Shown: positions 44,616 to 53,942, counted from the stretch's first letter. The stretch is DNA of 64,000 nucleotides from Blastococcus xanthinilyticus (GCF_008124835.1 NZ_VNHW01000009.1:62001-126000); one strand, 5' to 3'. Translations and numbers: made by a program. Notes: generated by a model from the letters alone, not told the origin.

Positions 44616-45356
44616 GTGGCCAGCCCCGTTGCCGGACCGAAGTACCTCTCGGTCCGCGAACACCTCCGGCGGCGGGTGGCCGCGCTCCCCGAGCACACGC
44701 TGCTCCCGCCCGAGCCGGTGCTCTGCGCCGAGTACGGCGTCAGCCGGATCACCCTGCGGCGCGCGGTCGACGGACTGGTCGCCGACGGTCACCTGGTCCG
44801 GGAGCAGGGCCGGGGCACCTACGTGACCCGGCCGGCCATCCGGCACGAGTACCGCGAGAGCTTCGTGCACCGGATCGCCGGCTTCAACTCGGTGATGTCC
44901 GAGCACGGCGCCACCGTGGGGACGACGGTGCTCACCCAGCGGGTGGTGCCGGTCCCCGCCGCGGTCGCGCCCGAGCTGCAGCTGGACTCGGCGTCCGACG
45001 TGGTGGAGCTCGTCCGCCTGCGCAGCGTCGACGGGGCGCCGAACCATGTCGCGCACAGCTTCCTGCCCGCGCACTTCTTCCCCGGCGCGGCGAAGGAAGA
45101 CTTCCGGCAGGGCTCCCTGTACGACTACCTGCGCCGTGAGTACGGCGCCGACCTCGCGCACGGGCGGATCGTCGTCGACGTCGGCACCGCCGCCCCCGAC
45201 GAGGCCGACCTCCTGCAGGTGGTCGCCGGGTCACCCCTGCTGGTGGTGCGGACCACCGTCCGCGACCGGGCCGGGCTGCCGCTGGTGCACAGCTTCTCCC
45301 GGCTGCGGCCGGACGTCAGCCAGGTGGAGTTCGAGGTCTCGGTCGGGGGGCGCTGA
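44616..45356 (+). CDS. GntR/HutC-type transcriptional regulator
   Basis: 246 aa. The N-terminal winged helix (about 10-75: YLSVREHLRRRVAALPEHTL, GVSRITLRRAVDGLVADGHL) is followed by a UTRA effector domain (about 85-240) ending SFSRLRPDVSQVEFEV. It should bind a small molecule and repress nearby genes; the coupled SRPBCC gene starts one base after its stop. GTG start, leaderless promoter. Confidence 0.92.
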   Translation: MASPVAGPKYLSVREHLRRRVAALPEHTLLPPEPVLCAEYGVSRITLRRAVDGLVADGHLVREQGRGTYVTRPAIRHEYRESFVHRIAGFNSVMSEHGATVGTTVLTQRVVPVPAAVAPELQLDSASDVVELVRLRSVDGAPNHVAHSFLPAHFFPGAAKEDFRQGSLYDYLRREYGADLAHGRIVVDVGTAAPDEADLLQVVAGSPLLVVRTTVRDRAGLPLVHSFSRLRPDVSQVEFEVSVGGR

Positions 45357-45357
45357 G

Positions 45358-45828
45358 GTGACCACCGCGAGCGGGACGTGCGAGGTGCCGGAGGCGCGGG
45401 CGCTGGTCTGGCGCGCGCTGGCGGTGCTCGAGCCGTACTGCGCGGTCTGCGACGTCTCCTACGTCGTCGACCGGGGGGCCGGCCGGCCCGGCGTGGGGAC
45501 GACGTTCGTCTGCGCGCCCGGGCAGCTCGACGGGGGTGTGCCGCGGGCCGGTGCCCCGCGCGGGGAGATCCTCGACTGGGACGAGCCGCGGCTGGTCGTC
45601 TCCCGGCTGGACCTCACCCCGGAGAGCTGGACGACGCGGATCGAGCTCGCCGACGCCCCGGGCGGCGGAACCCGGGTGTCGATCACCCTCACCCACGAAC
45701 CCACGGGCGGGAACCGGGTGGTCCGTCGGCTGCAGCGCGCCTCCATGCAGCGGCTGGTCCAGCGGACCGTCGACGCGGAGTTACGGAAGGTGCCGGCTCA
45801 CGTGGCGCGGGTCACCAATACCTCCTGA
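45358..45828 (+). CDS. SRPBCC-like protein
   Basis: 156 aa, predicted START/Bet v1-like fold: ALVWRALAVLEPYCAVCDVS, EILDWDEPRLVVSRLDLTPE, TRVSITLTHEP. These proteins bind hydrophobic ligands; no catalytic role is evident. GTG starts one base after the GntR stop, so the two genes are probably co-transcribed and the regulator may respond to a related ligand. Confidence 0.7.
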   Translation: MTTASGTCEVPEARALVWRALAVLEPYCAVCDVSYVVDRGAGRPGVGTTFVCAPGQLDGGVPRAGAPRGEILDWDEPRLVVSRLDLTPESWTTRIELADAPGGGTRVSITLTHEPTGGNRVVRRLQRASMQRLVQRTVDAELRKVPAHVARVTNTS

Positions 45829-45965
45829 ACTGCGCAGTCGCCACCCTGATCGGGGGAATGACGCATCACCGTAACGCGGGCGGGTACAGCACCTCGTCGT
45901 GCACCGGCTGCGCACCCGACACCGAGCCGGGACCGCGCGAGCCGGGCTGAATCGAGGAGATGACC

Positions 45966-46241
45966 ATGGAAATCATCGGACTGCTCATCGCGGGCCTCAT
46001 CATCGGCCTGCTCGGCAAGTTCGTCGCCCCCGGCGACAAGGACAACATCCCCATCTGGCTCACCGTGCTCTGCGGCATCGGCGGTGTGCTGATCGGGTAC
46101 TACGTGAGCGGCGCGCTGGGCGTCGGCGACACCGGCGGCATCGACTGGATCCGGTGGATCATCTCCATCGTCCTGGCGGCCGTGCTCGTGATCGCGGCCT
46201 CCACGCTGACGGGTCGCAACAACCGCTCCGTCCGGCGCTGA
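45966..46241 (+). CDS. GlsB/YeaQ/YmgE stress-response membrane protein
   Basis: 91 aa, two to three transmembrane helices with glycine zipper motifs (LLIAGLIIGLLGKFVAPG, then ILAAVLVIAASTL). The transglycosylase-associated protein family is induced by stress; molecular role unknown. ATG 45966 is chosen over ATG 45960 because GAGGAG sits 6 nt upstream of it but directly abuts the first ATG. Confidence 0.9.
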   Translation: MEIIGLLIAGLIIGLLGKFVAPGDKDNIPIWLTVLCGIGGVLIGYYVSGALGVGDTGGIDWIRWIISIVLAAVLVIAASTLTGRNNRSVRR

Positions 46242-46253
46242 TCCCGCTGGCCG

Positions 46254-46286
46254 CCGGGGGACTCAGAGCTCGACCGAGTCCCCCGG
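46254..46286. terminator. Bidirectional terminator, GlsB and MBL genes
   Basis: An 11-bp perfect inverted repeat CCGGGGGACTC/GAGTCCCCCGG with an 11-nt loop between convergent genes; the right arm is inside the last codons of the MBL gene. Confidence 0.75.
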
Positions 46287-46901
46287 CGCCAGCCGGCTGA
46301 CGGGGGTCGGGGTCCCCGGACCCCGCTCCCCGAGCAGCCCGCCGACGACGCCGAGACCGGTGTCGTTGAGCAGCCCGTCGTGCACGACGAACGCCTGGTC
46401 GGCGTGGACCGCCCGCAGGTAGTCGATGACCTCGGCGGTGGCCGACCACGGCGCGTGCATCGGCACCAGCAGGTTCGGCACCGGCACCTCGGGCACCGTG
46501 AAGGCGTCGCCGGGGTGGAAGACCAGCCCGTCGACGAGGAAGCCGACGTTGGCCACCCGTGGCAGTTCCGGGTGGATCTCGGCGTGCAGCTCGCCGTGCA
46601 CCTGGACGTCGAACCCGGCGATCGTCAGCGCGTCGCCGGCGCCGACCACGTGCACCCGGTCGCCCGCGCCCTCGAGGTGCGCCGCCACCGACCGGTTGGT
46701 CCACACCTCCAGGCCGGGGGTGCTGTCCAGGGCGGCGCGCAACCGGTCGGGCACGAAGTGGTCCGGGTGCTCGTGGGTCACGAGCACGGCCGTGGCTCCG
46801 GAGAGGGCGGCCGGATCGGTGAAGGCGCCGGGGTCGACGACCAGGCGCCGGTCGCCCTCGGCGAGGACGACGCAGGCGTGTCCGTGCTTGGTCAGCTCCA
46901 T
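46263..46901 (-). CDS. MBL-fold metal-dependent hydrolase
   Basis: 212 aa. The metallo-beta-lactamase motif THEHPDHF is complete, with further ligands in ELHAEIHPE, HPGDAF and VPMHAPW. The short form resembles the UlaG/YtnP-like group of cytosolic hydrolases; substrate unknown. ATG 46901 is used; ATG 46910 is an alternative. CAGGAT 7 nt upstream may be a leaderless -10. Confidence 0.88.
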   Translation of the reverse strand: MELTKHGHACVVLAEGDRRLVVDPGAFTDPAALSGATAVLVTHEHPDHFVPDRLRAALDSTPGLEVWTNRSVAAHLEGAGDRVHVVGAGDALTIAGFDVQVHGELHAEIHPELPRVANVGFLVDGLVFHPGDAFTVPEVPVPNLLVPMHAPWSATAEVIDYLRAVHADQAFVVHDGLLNDTGLGVVGGLLGERGPGTPTPVSRLAPGDSVEL

Positions 46902-47028
46902 GCCCGGCATCCTGCACCCGGCCGTCCCGCTGCGCAGCGGCCCCCCTCGCGGGCGTCCCTCCCCCGTCGGGGGGAGGACCGGCCGGGCATCCGTAACGGT
47001 CGCCGGCCGACGTGCCGACGACCTCCGC

Positions 47029-47247
47029 ATGATGCTGCAGACCATCGTGTTCGCCGCCGCGCGCAGCCGGGCTCACGGCCCCACCGCCGCGCTCTGGCAC
47101 GCCGTGGAGCTGCACCGGCCGGCCGCCGAGGTCGACGGTGCGTGCGAGCTCACCCTCTGCGGTGCGCTGGCCCGGGTCTCCCCGGAGCAGCAGTGGCCGG
47201 TGGCGGCGTTCGACGTCTGCCCGGCCTGCGTCCCGCTCGCCCGCTGA
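47029..47247 (+). CDS. Small Cys-containing hypothetical protein
   Basis: 72 aa. It has paired cysteines (CELTLC, then VCPAC) spaced to bind zinc. The first ATG (47029) or the next codon (47032) could be the start; no strong ribosome site is visible. Codon use is GC-rich as in neighbours. I do not recognise a family. The pattern of a helix followed by two Cys pairs suggests a small zinc-ribbon-like fold. Confidence 0.55.
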   Translation: MMLQTIVFAAARSRAHGPTAALWHAVELHRPAAEVDGACELTLCGALARVSPEQQWPVAAFDVCPACVPLAR

Positions 47248-47324
47248 CCCCCTGACGCCCTGCTGCCGGCCGGACCGGACCGCCGACGGCAGGTGCACCC
47301 GTCCCGGCCCGTGCCGGGCAGCCC

Positions 47325-48110
47325 TCAGCGACCCGTGAACCGCGGCGCGCGCTTGGCGAGGAAGGCCTCGACCGCCTCCCGGTGGTCGGCGGTCTGCCCG
47401 AGCTCGGCCTGGAGCCGGCCCTCGAGCGCCAGCGTCTCCTCGAGCGGGTCGGTGGCCGCCGTCGCCAGTACCGTCTTGACCGCCCGGTAGGCGGCGGTCG
47501 GGCCGGCGGCCAGGCGCAGCGCCAGCTCCCGCGCGGCGGGCAGCACCTCCTCGGGCGCGACCACCCGGTGCACCAGCCCCCACTGCTCGGCGGTCTCGGC
47601 CAGGAAGGGCTCGGGCAGCAGGAGCAGCTGGGTGGCCCGGGAACCCCCCACGCTGTGCACCAGCCGGGCCGCCAGCGCCGAGTCGCTGGACAGCCCGATC
47701 CCGGTGAACGCGGTGGTGAACTTCGCGCCGGCCGCGGCCACCCGCAGGTCGCCGGCGAGGGCGATGCCCAGCCCCGCGCCCGCGCAGGCGCCGTTGATCC
47801 CCACGACGAGCGGCACCCGCAGGCCGGCCAGCGCCAGCACCAGCGGGTTGTACTCGCGCTCGACGACCGACAGCGGGGCATCCGCCGCGTCCCCGCCGCC
47901 CTGCAGCTTCGCCAGGTGCTCGTCGAGGTCCTGCCCGACGCAGAACGCCCGGCCCGTGCCGGTCAGCAGCACCGCGCGCACCGACTCGTCGGCCGCCACG
48001 GCCTCCACCGCGGCGAGCAGGTCACGGCGCAGCGCCGAGGACAGCGCCGGGCGGAGCAGGGTGAGGGTCGCGACGCCGTCGGCGTCCTCCCGGGTCACGG
48101 TGTCGGACAT
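47325..48110 (-). CDS. Enoyl-CoA hydratase/isomerase
   Basis: 261 aa, crotonase fold. Oxyanion-hole residues lie in GRAFCVGQDLDEHL and INGACAGAGLGIALAGDLRV; FTGIGLSSDSAL and the C-terminal helix ending LAKRAPRF also fit. It is closest in outline to PaaG-type isomerases (Asp in the SSDS region in place of the second Glu). It probably acts in aromatic or fatty-acid degradation. ATG 48110 is chosen; GTG 48170 in frame would add 20 residues. Confidence 0.88.
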   Translation of the reverse strand: MSDTVTREDADGVATLTLLRPALSSALRRDLLAAVEAVAADESVRAVLLTGTGRAFCVGQDLDEHLAKLQGGGDAADAPLSVVEREYNPLVLALAGLRVPLVVGINGACAGAGLGIALAGDLRVAAAGAKFTTAFTGIGLSSDSALAARLVHSVGGSRATQLLLLPEPFLAETAEQWGLVHRVVAPEEVLPAARELALRLAAGPTAAYRAVKTVLATAATDPLEETLALEGRLQAELGQTADHREAVEAFLAKRAPRFTGR

Positions 48111-48333
48111 CCTGGGCCCCGCCTTCCGGCTCGTTCGCGTGCCGCCGTCGTGCGGCGCCGTCGCGGTCACCTTGCCAGGCCCGGGCGGAGGCAGGGATCA
48201 CCCGCCTCCGGGCCGGAGGCCGTCGTTACGCTCGGGTGGTCGACCGGCCGGGGACCAGCCCCTGCGCGAGGCGACCGGCGCGGGCCTCCGCGGATCCGGA
48301 TCCCGGCGGTCGTCGTCGATCGATGAGGGAGCG

Positions 48334-49647
48334 ATGCGCGAGTCCGCCGTGCCGGAGCAGCACCCGGGGGGGTTGTCCCGCCGTCGGCTGTTCGGCCTCG
48401 TGGGCGCCGGCACGGCCGGTGCCCTGGTCGCCGGTGGCGTCGGCGGCGCCATCGGCCGGGCCACCGCCGCCGACGCGCCGGGTGTGGAGGCCGCGGCAAC
48501 GGACGCGGCAACGGACGCGGTGCCGTTTCCCGGTGCCCATCAGGCGGGCATCGTCACCCCCGCCCAGGATCGGCTGCACTTCGTCGCCTTCGACGTGACC
48601 ACCGGCGACCGGGACGAGCTGGTCGAGCTGCTGCGGGCCTGGACGGCCGCCGCCCGGCGGATGACCGCGGGCCGGGACGCCGGTCCGGTGGGCGCCGTCG
48701 ACGGCGACCCCGACGCCGCGCCGGACGACACCGGGGAGGCGATCGGCCTCCCGGCGTCGCGCCTGACGCTCACCATCGGTTTCGGGCCGACGCTCTTCCG
48801 GACCGCGGACGGCGTCGACCGCTTCGGTCTCGAGGAGCGGCGCCCGGCGGCGCTGACCGAGCTCCCCGCGTTCCCCGGTGACGAGCTGGACCCGGCGATC
48901 AGCGGCGGGGACCTCTGCATCCAGGCCTGCGCCGACGATCCGCAGGTCGCCGTGCACGCCGTCCGGAACCTGATCCGGCTCGGCACCGGGGTGGTCCGCG
49001 TCCGGTGGTCCCAGCTGGGCTTCGGGCGGACGACGTCCACCAGTACCGCGCAGGCCACGCCGCGGAACCTCTTCGGCTTCAAGGACGGGACGAACAACCT
49101 CAAGGCCGAGAACGGCGCCGCGCTGGACCGGTTCGTGTGGGTCGGCCACGAGGACGGCGGGGGCGACTGGCTGGCCGGCGGCTCGTACCTGGTGACCCGC
49201 CGGATCCGGATGCTGGTCGAGACCTGGGACGCCTCCTCCCTCGACGAGCAGCAGCGGACCATCGGCCGGGCGAAGGGCAGCGGGGCGCCCCTGGGGCAGC
49301 GCGCGGAGTTCGACCCGGTGGACATGACGGCCCAGGGCGAGGGCGGGCCCGCCGTCCCCGAGACCTCGCACGTCTTCCTCTCCCACCCGACCAACGCCGG
49401 GACGGCGCTCCTGCGCCGCGGCTACAGCTTCGTCGACGGCTCCGACGGGCTCGGCCGGCTGGACGCCGGGCTGTTCTTCATCGCCTACCAGCGCGATCCG
49501 GGGACCGGATTCGTGCAGGTGCAGGAGAACCTGCGGGGGGACGCGATGAACGAGTACATCCGGCACACCTCGTCGGCGGTGTTCGCCTGCCCGCCCGGCG
49601 TGCAGGGCGAGGACGACTGGTGGGGGCGCGCGCTCTTCTCGGCGTGA
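48334..49647 (+). CDS. DyP-type heme peroxidase, Tat-exported
   Basis: 437 aa. The twin-arginine signal SRRRLFGLVGAG leads the N-terminus, with AxA cleavage expected near residue 45, so the enzyme folds with heme in the cytoplasm and is exported. The DyP signature GFKDGTNN (Asp ~251) and the distal Arg region RRGYSF are present; SHPTNAG fits the proximal part. EfeB-like enzymes normally sit with efeU/efeO; those genes are not here. GAGGGAG is 3 nt before the ATG. Confidence 0.9.
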   Translation: MRESAVPEQHPGGLSRRRLFGLVGAGTAGALVAGGVGGAIGRATAADAPGVEAAATDAATDAVPFPGAHQAGIVTPAQDRLHFVAFDVTTGDRDELVELLRAWTAAARRMTAGRDAGPVGAVDGDPDAAPDDTGEAIGLPASRLTLTIGFGPTLFRTADGVDRFGLEERRPAALTELPAFPGDELDPAISGGDLCIQACADDPQVAVHAVRNLIRLGTGVVRVRWSQLGFGRTTSTSTAQATPRNLFGFKDGTNNLKAENGAALDRFVWVGHEDGGGDWLAGGSYLVTRRIRMLVETWDASSLDEQQRTIGRAKGSGAPLGQRAEFDPVDMTAQGEGGPAVPETSHVFLSHPTNAGTALLRRGYSFVDGSDGLGRLDAGLFFIAYQRDPGTGFVQVQENLRGDAMNEYIRHTSSAVFACPPGVQGEDDWWGRALFSA

Positions 49648-49868
49648 GCAGGGCGGTGGCCCTCCGGACACGGGGCGCAGTCGGCGCGCCGGGGGCGGGT
49701 CGGGCCGGCGGTCACCCGTCCGGCTGACGTGCCGCGTTCGGCCACGATGGATCGGCCCGCCATGTGTAGGCGGTGGTACCAGTGGACAAGGAGAGCCGGG
49801 GAGCGGTGCGCCCCGGACGGGAACGGATCGGCCCGATGGCCCGGGCCGGGCAGACGGGAGATACCTCC

Positions 49869-51500
49869 GTGGTGGAGCCAGGGCGCACGTGCCTGGGACG
49901 CCGCTACGAGCTGGCCCGGCTGATCGCCGCGGGTGGCATGGGCCAGGTCTGGCGGGCGACCGACCGTGCCCTGCACCGGCAGGTCGCCGTCAAGGTGCTG
50001 CGCAGCGAGTACACCGGCGACCCGACCTTCGTGGCCCGGTTCCGGGCGGAGGCCCAGCACGCCGCCGCGCTCAGCCACCCGCACATCGCGGCCGTCTACG
50101 ACTACGGCGAGGAGACGGCCGCCGACGGCTCGGGGGAGACCCTCGCCTACCTGGTGATGGAGCTGGTCGAGGGGGAGCCGCTGTCGGCGCTCCTGCAGCG
50201 CGAGGGCGCGCTGGGCGCCACGACCACGCTGTCGCTGCTGCGCCAGACCGCCTCGGCGCTGGCCGAGGCGCACCGGGCCGGGATGGTCCACCGGGACGTC
50301 AAGCCCGGGAACATCCTGGTGCGCCCCGACGGCACGGTGAAGATCACCGACTTCGGCATCGCCTGGTCGGCGCGCAGCGTCGCCCTCACCCGCACCGGCC
50401 AGGTCATCGGCACCCCCCAGTACCTCTCCCCCGAGCAGGCGGAGGGCCGGCACGCCACCCCGGCCAGCGACGTCTACGCGCTCGGGCTGATCGGCTACGA
50501 GTGCCTCACCGGCCATCCCGCCTTCGAGGGCGACAACGCGGTGACCATCGCGCTCAAGCAGGTGCGGCAGGACCCCGATCCGCTGCCGGCCGAGCTGCCC
50601 CCGGGCGTCCGGACGCTCATCGGGCGCGCGCTGCTCAAGGACCCGGCCGCGCGGATCCAGGACGGGGCCGGCTTCGCCGCGGCGGTCGCCGACGTCGAGG
50701 CCGGCCGGGAGCTCCCGCAGAGCACGGTGCTGAGCGACGCGGTGCGGCCGCCCCGCCGCCGCGGTGGCGGGTCCCGCCGCGGGCGTCGGGCGGTCGCCGG
50801 GCCGGCCACCCGGCCGGGGACGGCCGGCCCGCCGGCGGCCCGGCGGCGGGGCCGGCTCGCCGTCGTCCTCATGCCGCTGCTGGCGCTGCTGGCCGGTGCC
50901 GGCATCACCGCCGGGCTGCTGCAGTCGCTGATCGAGGAGACGCCCCGGTCCACGGCCATCGCCGCCGAGGAGCGCACCGCCGGCAGCATCGTGCTGGCGG
51001 AGGAGGACTACGTGGGGCTGCCCGTCGGGGAGGTCGCCGAGCGGCTGGCCGGGCTGGGCCTCACCGTCACCGTCCGCGCCGAGGAGCGCGAGGACGTCGT
51101 CCCCGACCAGGTCACCGGCATCGAGCCGGCCGGCCGGCCGCTGGCCGCGGGGGCCCGGGTGCTGGTCCGCTACGCCACGGCCCCCCAGCAGGAGGAGCGG
51201 TCGCGCGGCCCGGCGGTCACCGGCGCGGGCGTGACCCCGGCGGCGCCGCCGTCGAGCACCCGGCCCACCGAGCCGGCGCCCCCGACGTCCACGTCCACCT
51301 CGACGCCGACGTCGTCGGAGCCGGAGACCCCGACGTCGACGCTGCCCGCCTCGCCGACCGGCAGCGAGACGCCCACGACCGAGACGCCCTCGGAGACGTC
51401 GGCCCCGACCTCGACCAGCACCTCGACGCCTCCGTCGTCCTCCCCGACCACGACCCCGAGCACGCCGACGTCGTCGACGACGACGTCCCCGCTGCCGTGA
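49869..51500 (+). CDS. PknA-like Ser/Thr protein kinase (tandem copy 1)
   Basis: 543 aa. The kinase domain (about 10-270) has IAAGGMGQVW, the Lys in VAVKVLRSEY, HRDVKPGN and DFGIAWS with all catalytic residues. A transmembrane helix follows near residue 350, then one PASTA-like module (YVGLPVGEVAERLAGLGL) and a Thr/Ser/Pro tail. GTG 49869 (GGGAG 8 nt upstream) is preferred; GTG 49773 and ATG 49836 are in frame. The stop overlaps the next kinase start (GTGA). Third member of the PknA set with the copy at 22342-24141. Confidence 0.9.
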   Translation: MVEPGRTCLGRRYELARLIAAGGMGQVWRATDRALHRQVAVKVLRSEYTGDPTFVARFRAEAQHAAALSHPHIAAVYDYGEETAADGSGETLAYLVMELVEGEPLSALLQREGALGATTTLSLLRQTASALAEAHRAGMVHRDVKPGNILVRPDGTVKITDFGIAWSARSVALTRTGQVIGTPQYLSPEQAEGRHATPASDVYALGLIGYECLTGHPAFEGDNAVTIALKQVRQDPDPLPAELPPGVRTLIGRALLKDPAARIQDGAGFAAAVADVEAGRELPQSTVLSDAVRPPRRRGGGSRRGRRAVAGPATRPGTAGPPAARRRGRLAVVLMPLLALLAGAGITAGLLQSLIEETPRSTAIAAEERTAGSIVLAEEDYVGLPVGEVAERLAGLGLTVTVRAEEREDVVPDQVTGIEPAGRPLAAGARVLVRYATAPQQEERSRGPAVTGAGVTPAAPPSSTRPTEPAPPTSTSTSTPTSSEPETPTSTLPASPTGSETPTTETPSETSAPTSTSTSTPPSSSPTTTPSTPTSSTTTSPLP

Positions 51501-53038
51501 GCGGGCGTCCCCCGGCCGCCACGAGGTTGCTCGACGGCCGGTACGAGCTGCTCTCGCTGCTCGCCACGGGCGGCATGGGCCAGGTGTGGCGGGCCCGCGA
51601 CGTCGTGCTGCAGCGGCCGGTGGCGGCGAAGGTGCTGCGCAGCGAGTACACCGGCGACCCGACCTTCCTCGCCCGCTTCCGGGCCGAGGCGCAGCACACC
51701 GCGCTGCTCCCCCACCGCAACATCGCCGCGGTGTTCGACTACGGGGAGACCGCGGCCGACGACGGCGAGCGGCTCGCGTACCTCGTCATGGAGCTGGTCG
51801 AGGGGGAGTCGCTGGCCCAGCTGCTGGCCCGGGAGGGGCGGCTCGACGCCGACCGCACCCTCGACGTGCTGCGCCAGGCGGCCGACGGCCTGGCCGCCGC
51901 GCACGCCGCCGGCCTGGTGCACCGGGACGTGAAGCCGGGGAACGTGCTGGTCGGCTCCGACGGCACGGTGAAGCTCACGGACTTCGGGATCGCCTGGTCG
52001 GCGGCCAGCGCCCCGCTCACCCAGACCGGCCAGGTGGTCGGCACCGCCCACTACCTGTCCCCCGAGCAGGCGGCTGGGAACAAGGCGGGCCCGGCGAGCG
52101 ACGTCTACGCCCTCGGGATGATCGGCTACGAGTGCCTGGCCGGGCACCGCGCCTTCGACGGCGAGAACTCGGTGCAGATCGCGCTGCGCCAGCTGCGCGA
52201 CGTGCCGGCCCCGCTGCCGGCCGACGTCCCGGAGCAGCTGCGCACGCTGGTCGACCGGGCGCTGCTGAAGGACCCGGCCGAGCGGTTCGCCGACGGGGCG
52301 GCCTTCCGGGACGCCGTCGACGACGTCCGCGCCGGGCGGCCGCTGACGCCGGTCCCGGCGGGGAGCACCACCCGGCCGCTGCCGCACCGCCTGCCGCACC
52401 GCCCGGCGCGGCGGCTGGTGGGACCGCTGGCCGCCCTGCTGGTGGGCGCCGGCCTCGGGGTGGCGGCGCTCCAGGTGTGGGGCGGGTCGCCGGCCGATCC
52501 GGGCACTCCCACGTCGGAGTCCCCGGATGCGGTCGTGCTCGTGGCGGGGGACTACCTGGGCCGGCCGGTGGCGCAGGTGGAGGGCGAGCTGGCCGCCGCC
52601 GGGCTCGGCGTGGACCTGGTCGCCCGCGAGACCACGACGGCGTCCGCCGACTCGGTCCTGGCGGTGTCCCCCGTCGGATCGGTGCCCCGTGGCTCGGTCG
52701 TCACCGTCACGTACGCCGTCGTCCCGCCCGCGCCGCAGCCCGACCCCTCACGCACCCCGGATCCCACGCCCTCCCCGGACCCCGTGCCTTCTCCCGTACA
52801 GGTCACCCAGCCGGCCCAGGAAGCCCCGCCCGCCCCCACCGGGGGTGGGGACAGCGAGGACTCCGTGGACGACGACGGCGAGGACTCCGGTGGCGACGAC
52901 GACTCCGGGGGCGACGACGGCGAGGACTCCCCGGGCCGGAGCGAGGCCGCCGGAGGCGGTCCGGGCAACGGCAACGGAGTGGGGAACGGGTCGGGCAACG
53001 GGCGCGGGAACGGCCGGGGCGCCGGACGGTCGGGGTAG
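51497..53038 (+). CDS. PknA-like Ser/Thr protein kinase (tandem copy 2)
   Basis: 513 aa. The kinase domain shares with copy 1 long identical runs (KVLRSEYTGDPTF, ARFRAEAQH, HRDVKPGN, DFGIAWS), evidence of local duplication. HRD, DFG and the ATP lysine (VAAKVL) are intact. A helix near residue 310 leads to one PASTA-like module (DYLGRPVAQVEGELAAAGLG). The tail is unusual: Pro-rich, then strongly Asp/Glu/Ser (DSEDSVDDDGEDSGGDD), then Gly/Asn-rich to the end. Starts by overlap with copy 1 (GTGA). Confidence 0.9.
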   Translation: MSGRPPAATRLLDGRYELLSLLATGGMGQVWRARDVVLQRPVAAKVLRSEYTGDPTFLARFRAEAQHTALLPHRNIAAVFDYGETAADDGERLAYLVMELVEGESLAQLLAREGRLDADRTLDVLRQAADGLAAAHAAGLVHRDVKPGNVLVGSDGTVKLTDFGIAWSAASAPLTQTGQVVGTAHYLSPEQAAGNKAGPASDVYALGMIGYECLAGHRAFDGENSVQIALRQLRDVPAPLPADVPEQLRTLVDRALLKDPAERFADGAAFRDAVDDVRAGRPLTPVPAGSTTRPLPHRLPHRPARRLVGPLAALLVGAGLGVAALQVWGGSPADPGTPTSESPDAVVLVAGDYLGRPVAQVEGELAAAGLGVDLVARETTTASADSVLAVSPVGSVPRGSVVTVTYAVVPPAPQPDPSRTPDPTPSPDPVPSPVQVTQPAQEAPPAPTGGGDSEDSVDDDGEDSGGDDDSGGDDGEDSPGRSEAAGGGPGNGNGVGNGSGNGRGNGRGAGRSG

Positions 53039-53068
53039 CCCGCGGCCCAGCCGATCAGCCGCGGGTGG

Positions 53069-53806
53069 TCAGTCGTCCCGGCTCGCGGCGAGCCACACCG
53101 CGCCGCCGAGCGCGGCCAGTGCGGCGGTGTGCAGGAAGCCGCGGTCGCTGTCGGCGTTCGGGAGCACGACGAGGACCCAGAAGACCGCCAGGCCGGTGAG
53201 CCCCCCGGCGGCGATGCGCCAGCCGGTCCGCGGCGCCGGACGCCGGCCCGCGGGCAGCAGCGACGAGGAGGCGGCCAGGCCCAGCAGGACGCAGCCGGTG
53301 GCGAACAGCGACCACAGCGGCAGCGCCGACCAGAACGACACGGTGCCGAACTCGAGCACCAGCCCGAACTGCAGCAGGACCAGGGAGAGCAGGACCAGCC
53401 CGGCCGGGACGAGGGCGCCGCGGTCGCGCGGCGCGGTGGCCGCGGCGGGGTCGTCGCCGGCCCCGGTCTCCTCCGGCGACGGGCCGGCGCCCGGGGTCGC
53501 GGGATCGGGGAACCCGGGGATGAAGCCGACCGGCCCGGTGGGCTGGGCCGCGGAGGCGGGGCCGGCCTGCGGGGCGGCGGTGCCCGGCTGCGCCGCGGTG
53601 CCCGGCTGCGCAGGGGGAGCGCTCTTGGTCGCGGCGGTGGCGCCCTTCGGCGCCGCGCCAGGGGGCGGGACGGGTGCTGACGGCGGCGGGAGCTGCTGGA
53701 TCGTCGTCCGCGCCGAGGCCGGTGGCGTCACCGGGAGCTCGGCCGTCGCGGGCTGCGCGGGGTCGGCGTCCGGAGTGGGCGGCTTCGGGTCGGACGGCGT
53801 GCTCAC
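53069..53806 (-). CDS. Pro-rich membrane protein, about four helices
   Basis: 245 aa. Residues 1-120 are Pro/Ala-rich and disordered. Four hydrophobic segments follow (ALVPAGLVLLSLVLLQFGLV, ALPLWSLFATGCVLLGLA, WRIAAGGLTGLAVFWVLVVL, HTAALAALGGAVWLAASR). No family recognised. GTG has AGGAGG 5 nt upstream. Convergent with the second kinase, 30 bp apart; a kinase substrate is conceivable but unsupported. Confidence 0.75.
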   Translation of the reverse strand: MSTPSDPKPPTPDADPAQPATAELPVTPPASARTTIQQLPPPSAPVPPPGAAPKGATAATKSAPPAQPGTAAQPGTAAPQAGPASAAQPTGPVGFIPGFPDPATPGAGPSPEETGAGDDPAAATAPRDRGALVPAGLVLLSLVLLQFGLVLEFGTVSFWSALPLWSLFATGCVLLGLAASSSLLPAGRRPAPRTGWRIAAGGLTGLAVFWVLVVLPNADSDRGFLHTAALAALGGAVWLAASRDD

Positions 53807-53936
53807 GGGGCCTCCTGGCGGGCGCCGGGGCTGCGCCCCGGTCGGGTTGTTCCCCCCGCACGCTAGCGGCGGCGCGGTCGATGGTCGGGGTGCCACCCGG
53901 TGGGAGGTCCGGCCTGCTCCCCGGAACCGCCGCGCC

Positions 53937-53942
53937 TAGGGT
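53937..53942 (+). promoter_or_regulatory. Leaderless -10 box for cinA
   Basis: TAGGGT, exactly 6 nt before the GTG at 53949; this favours GTG over the ATG at 53955. Confidence 0.5.

Noticed and set aside
46981-47028. Shared bidirectional promoter between the MBL and small Cys-protein genes
   Set aside because: No recognisable -10/-35 pair serving the small gene could be identified.
47325-48170. Longer enoyl-CoA hydratase from GTG 48170
   Set aside because: The extra 20 residues precede the usual N-terminus and the ribosome site is weak.
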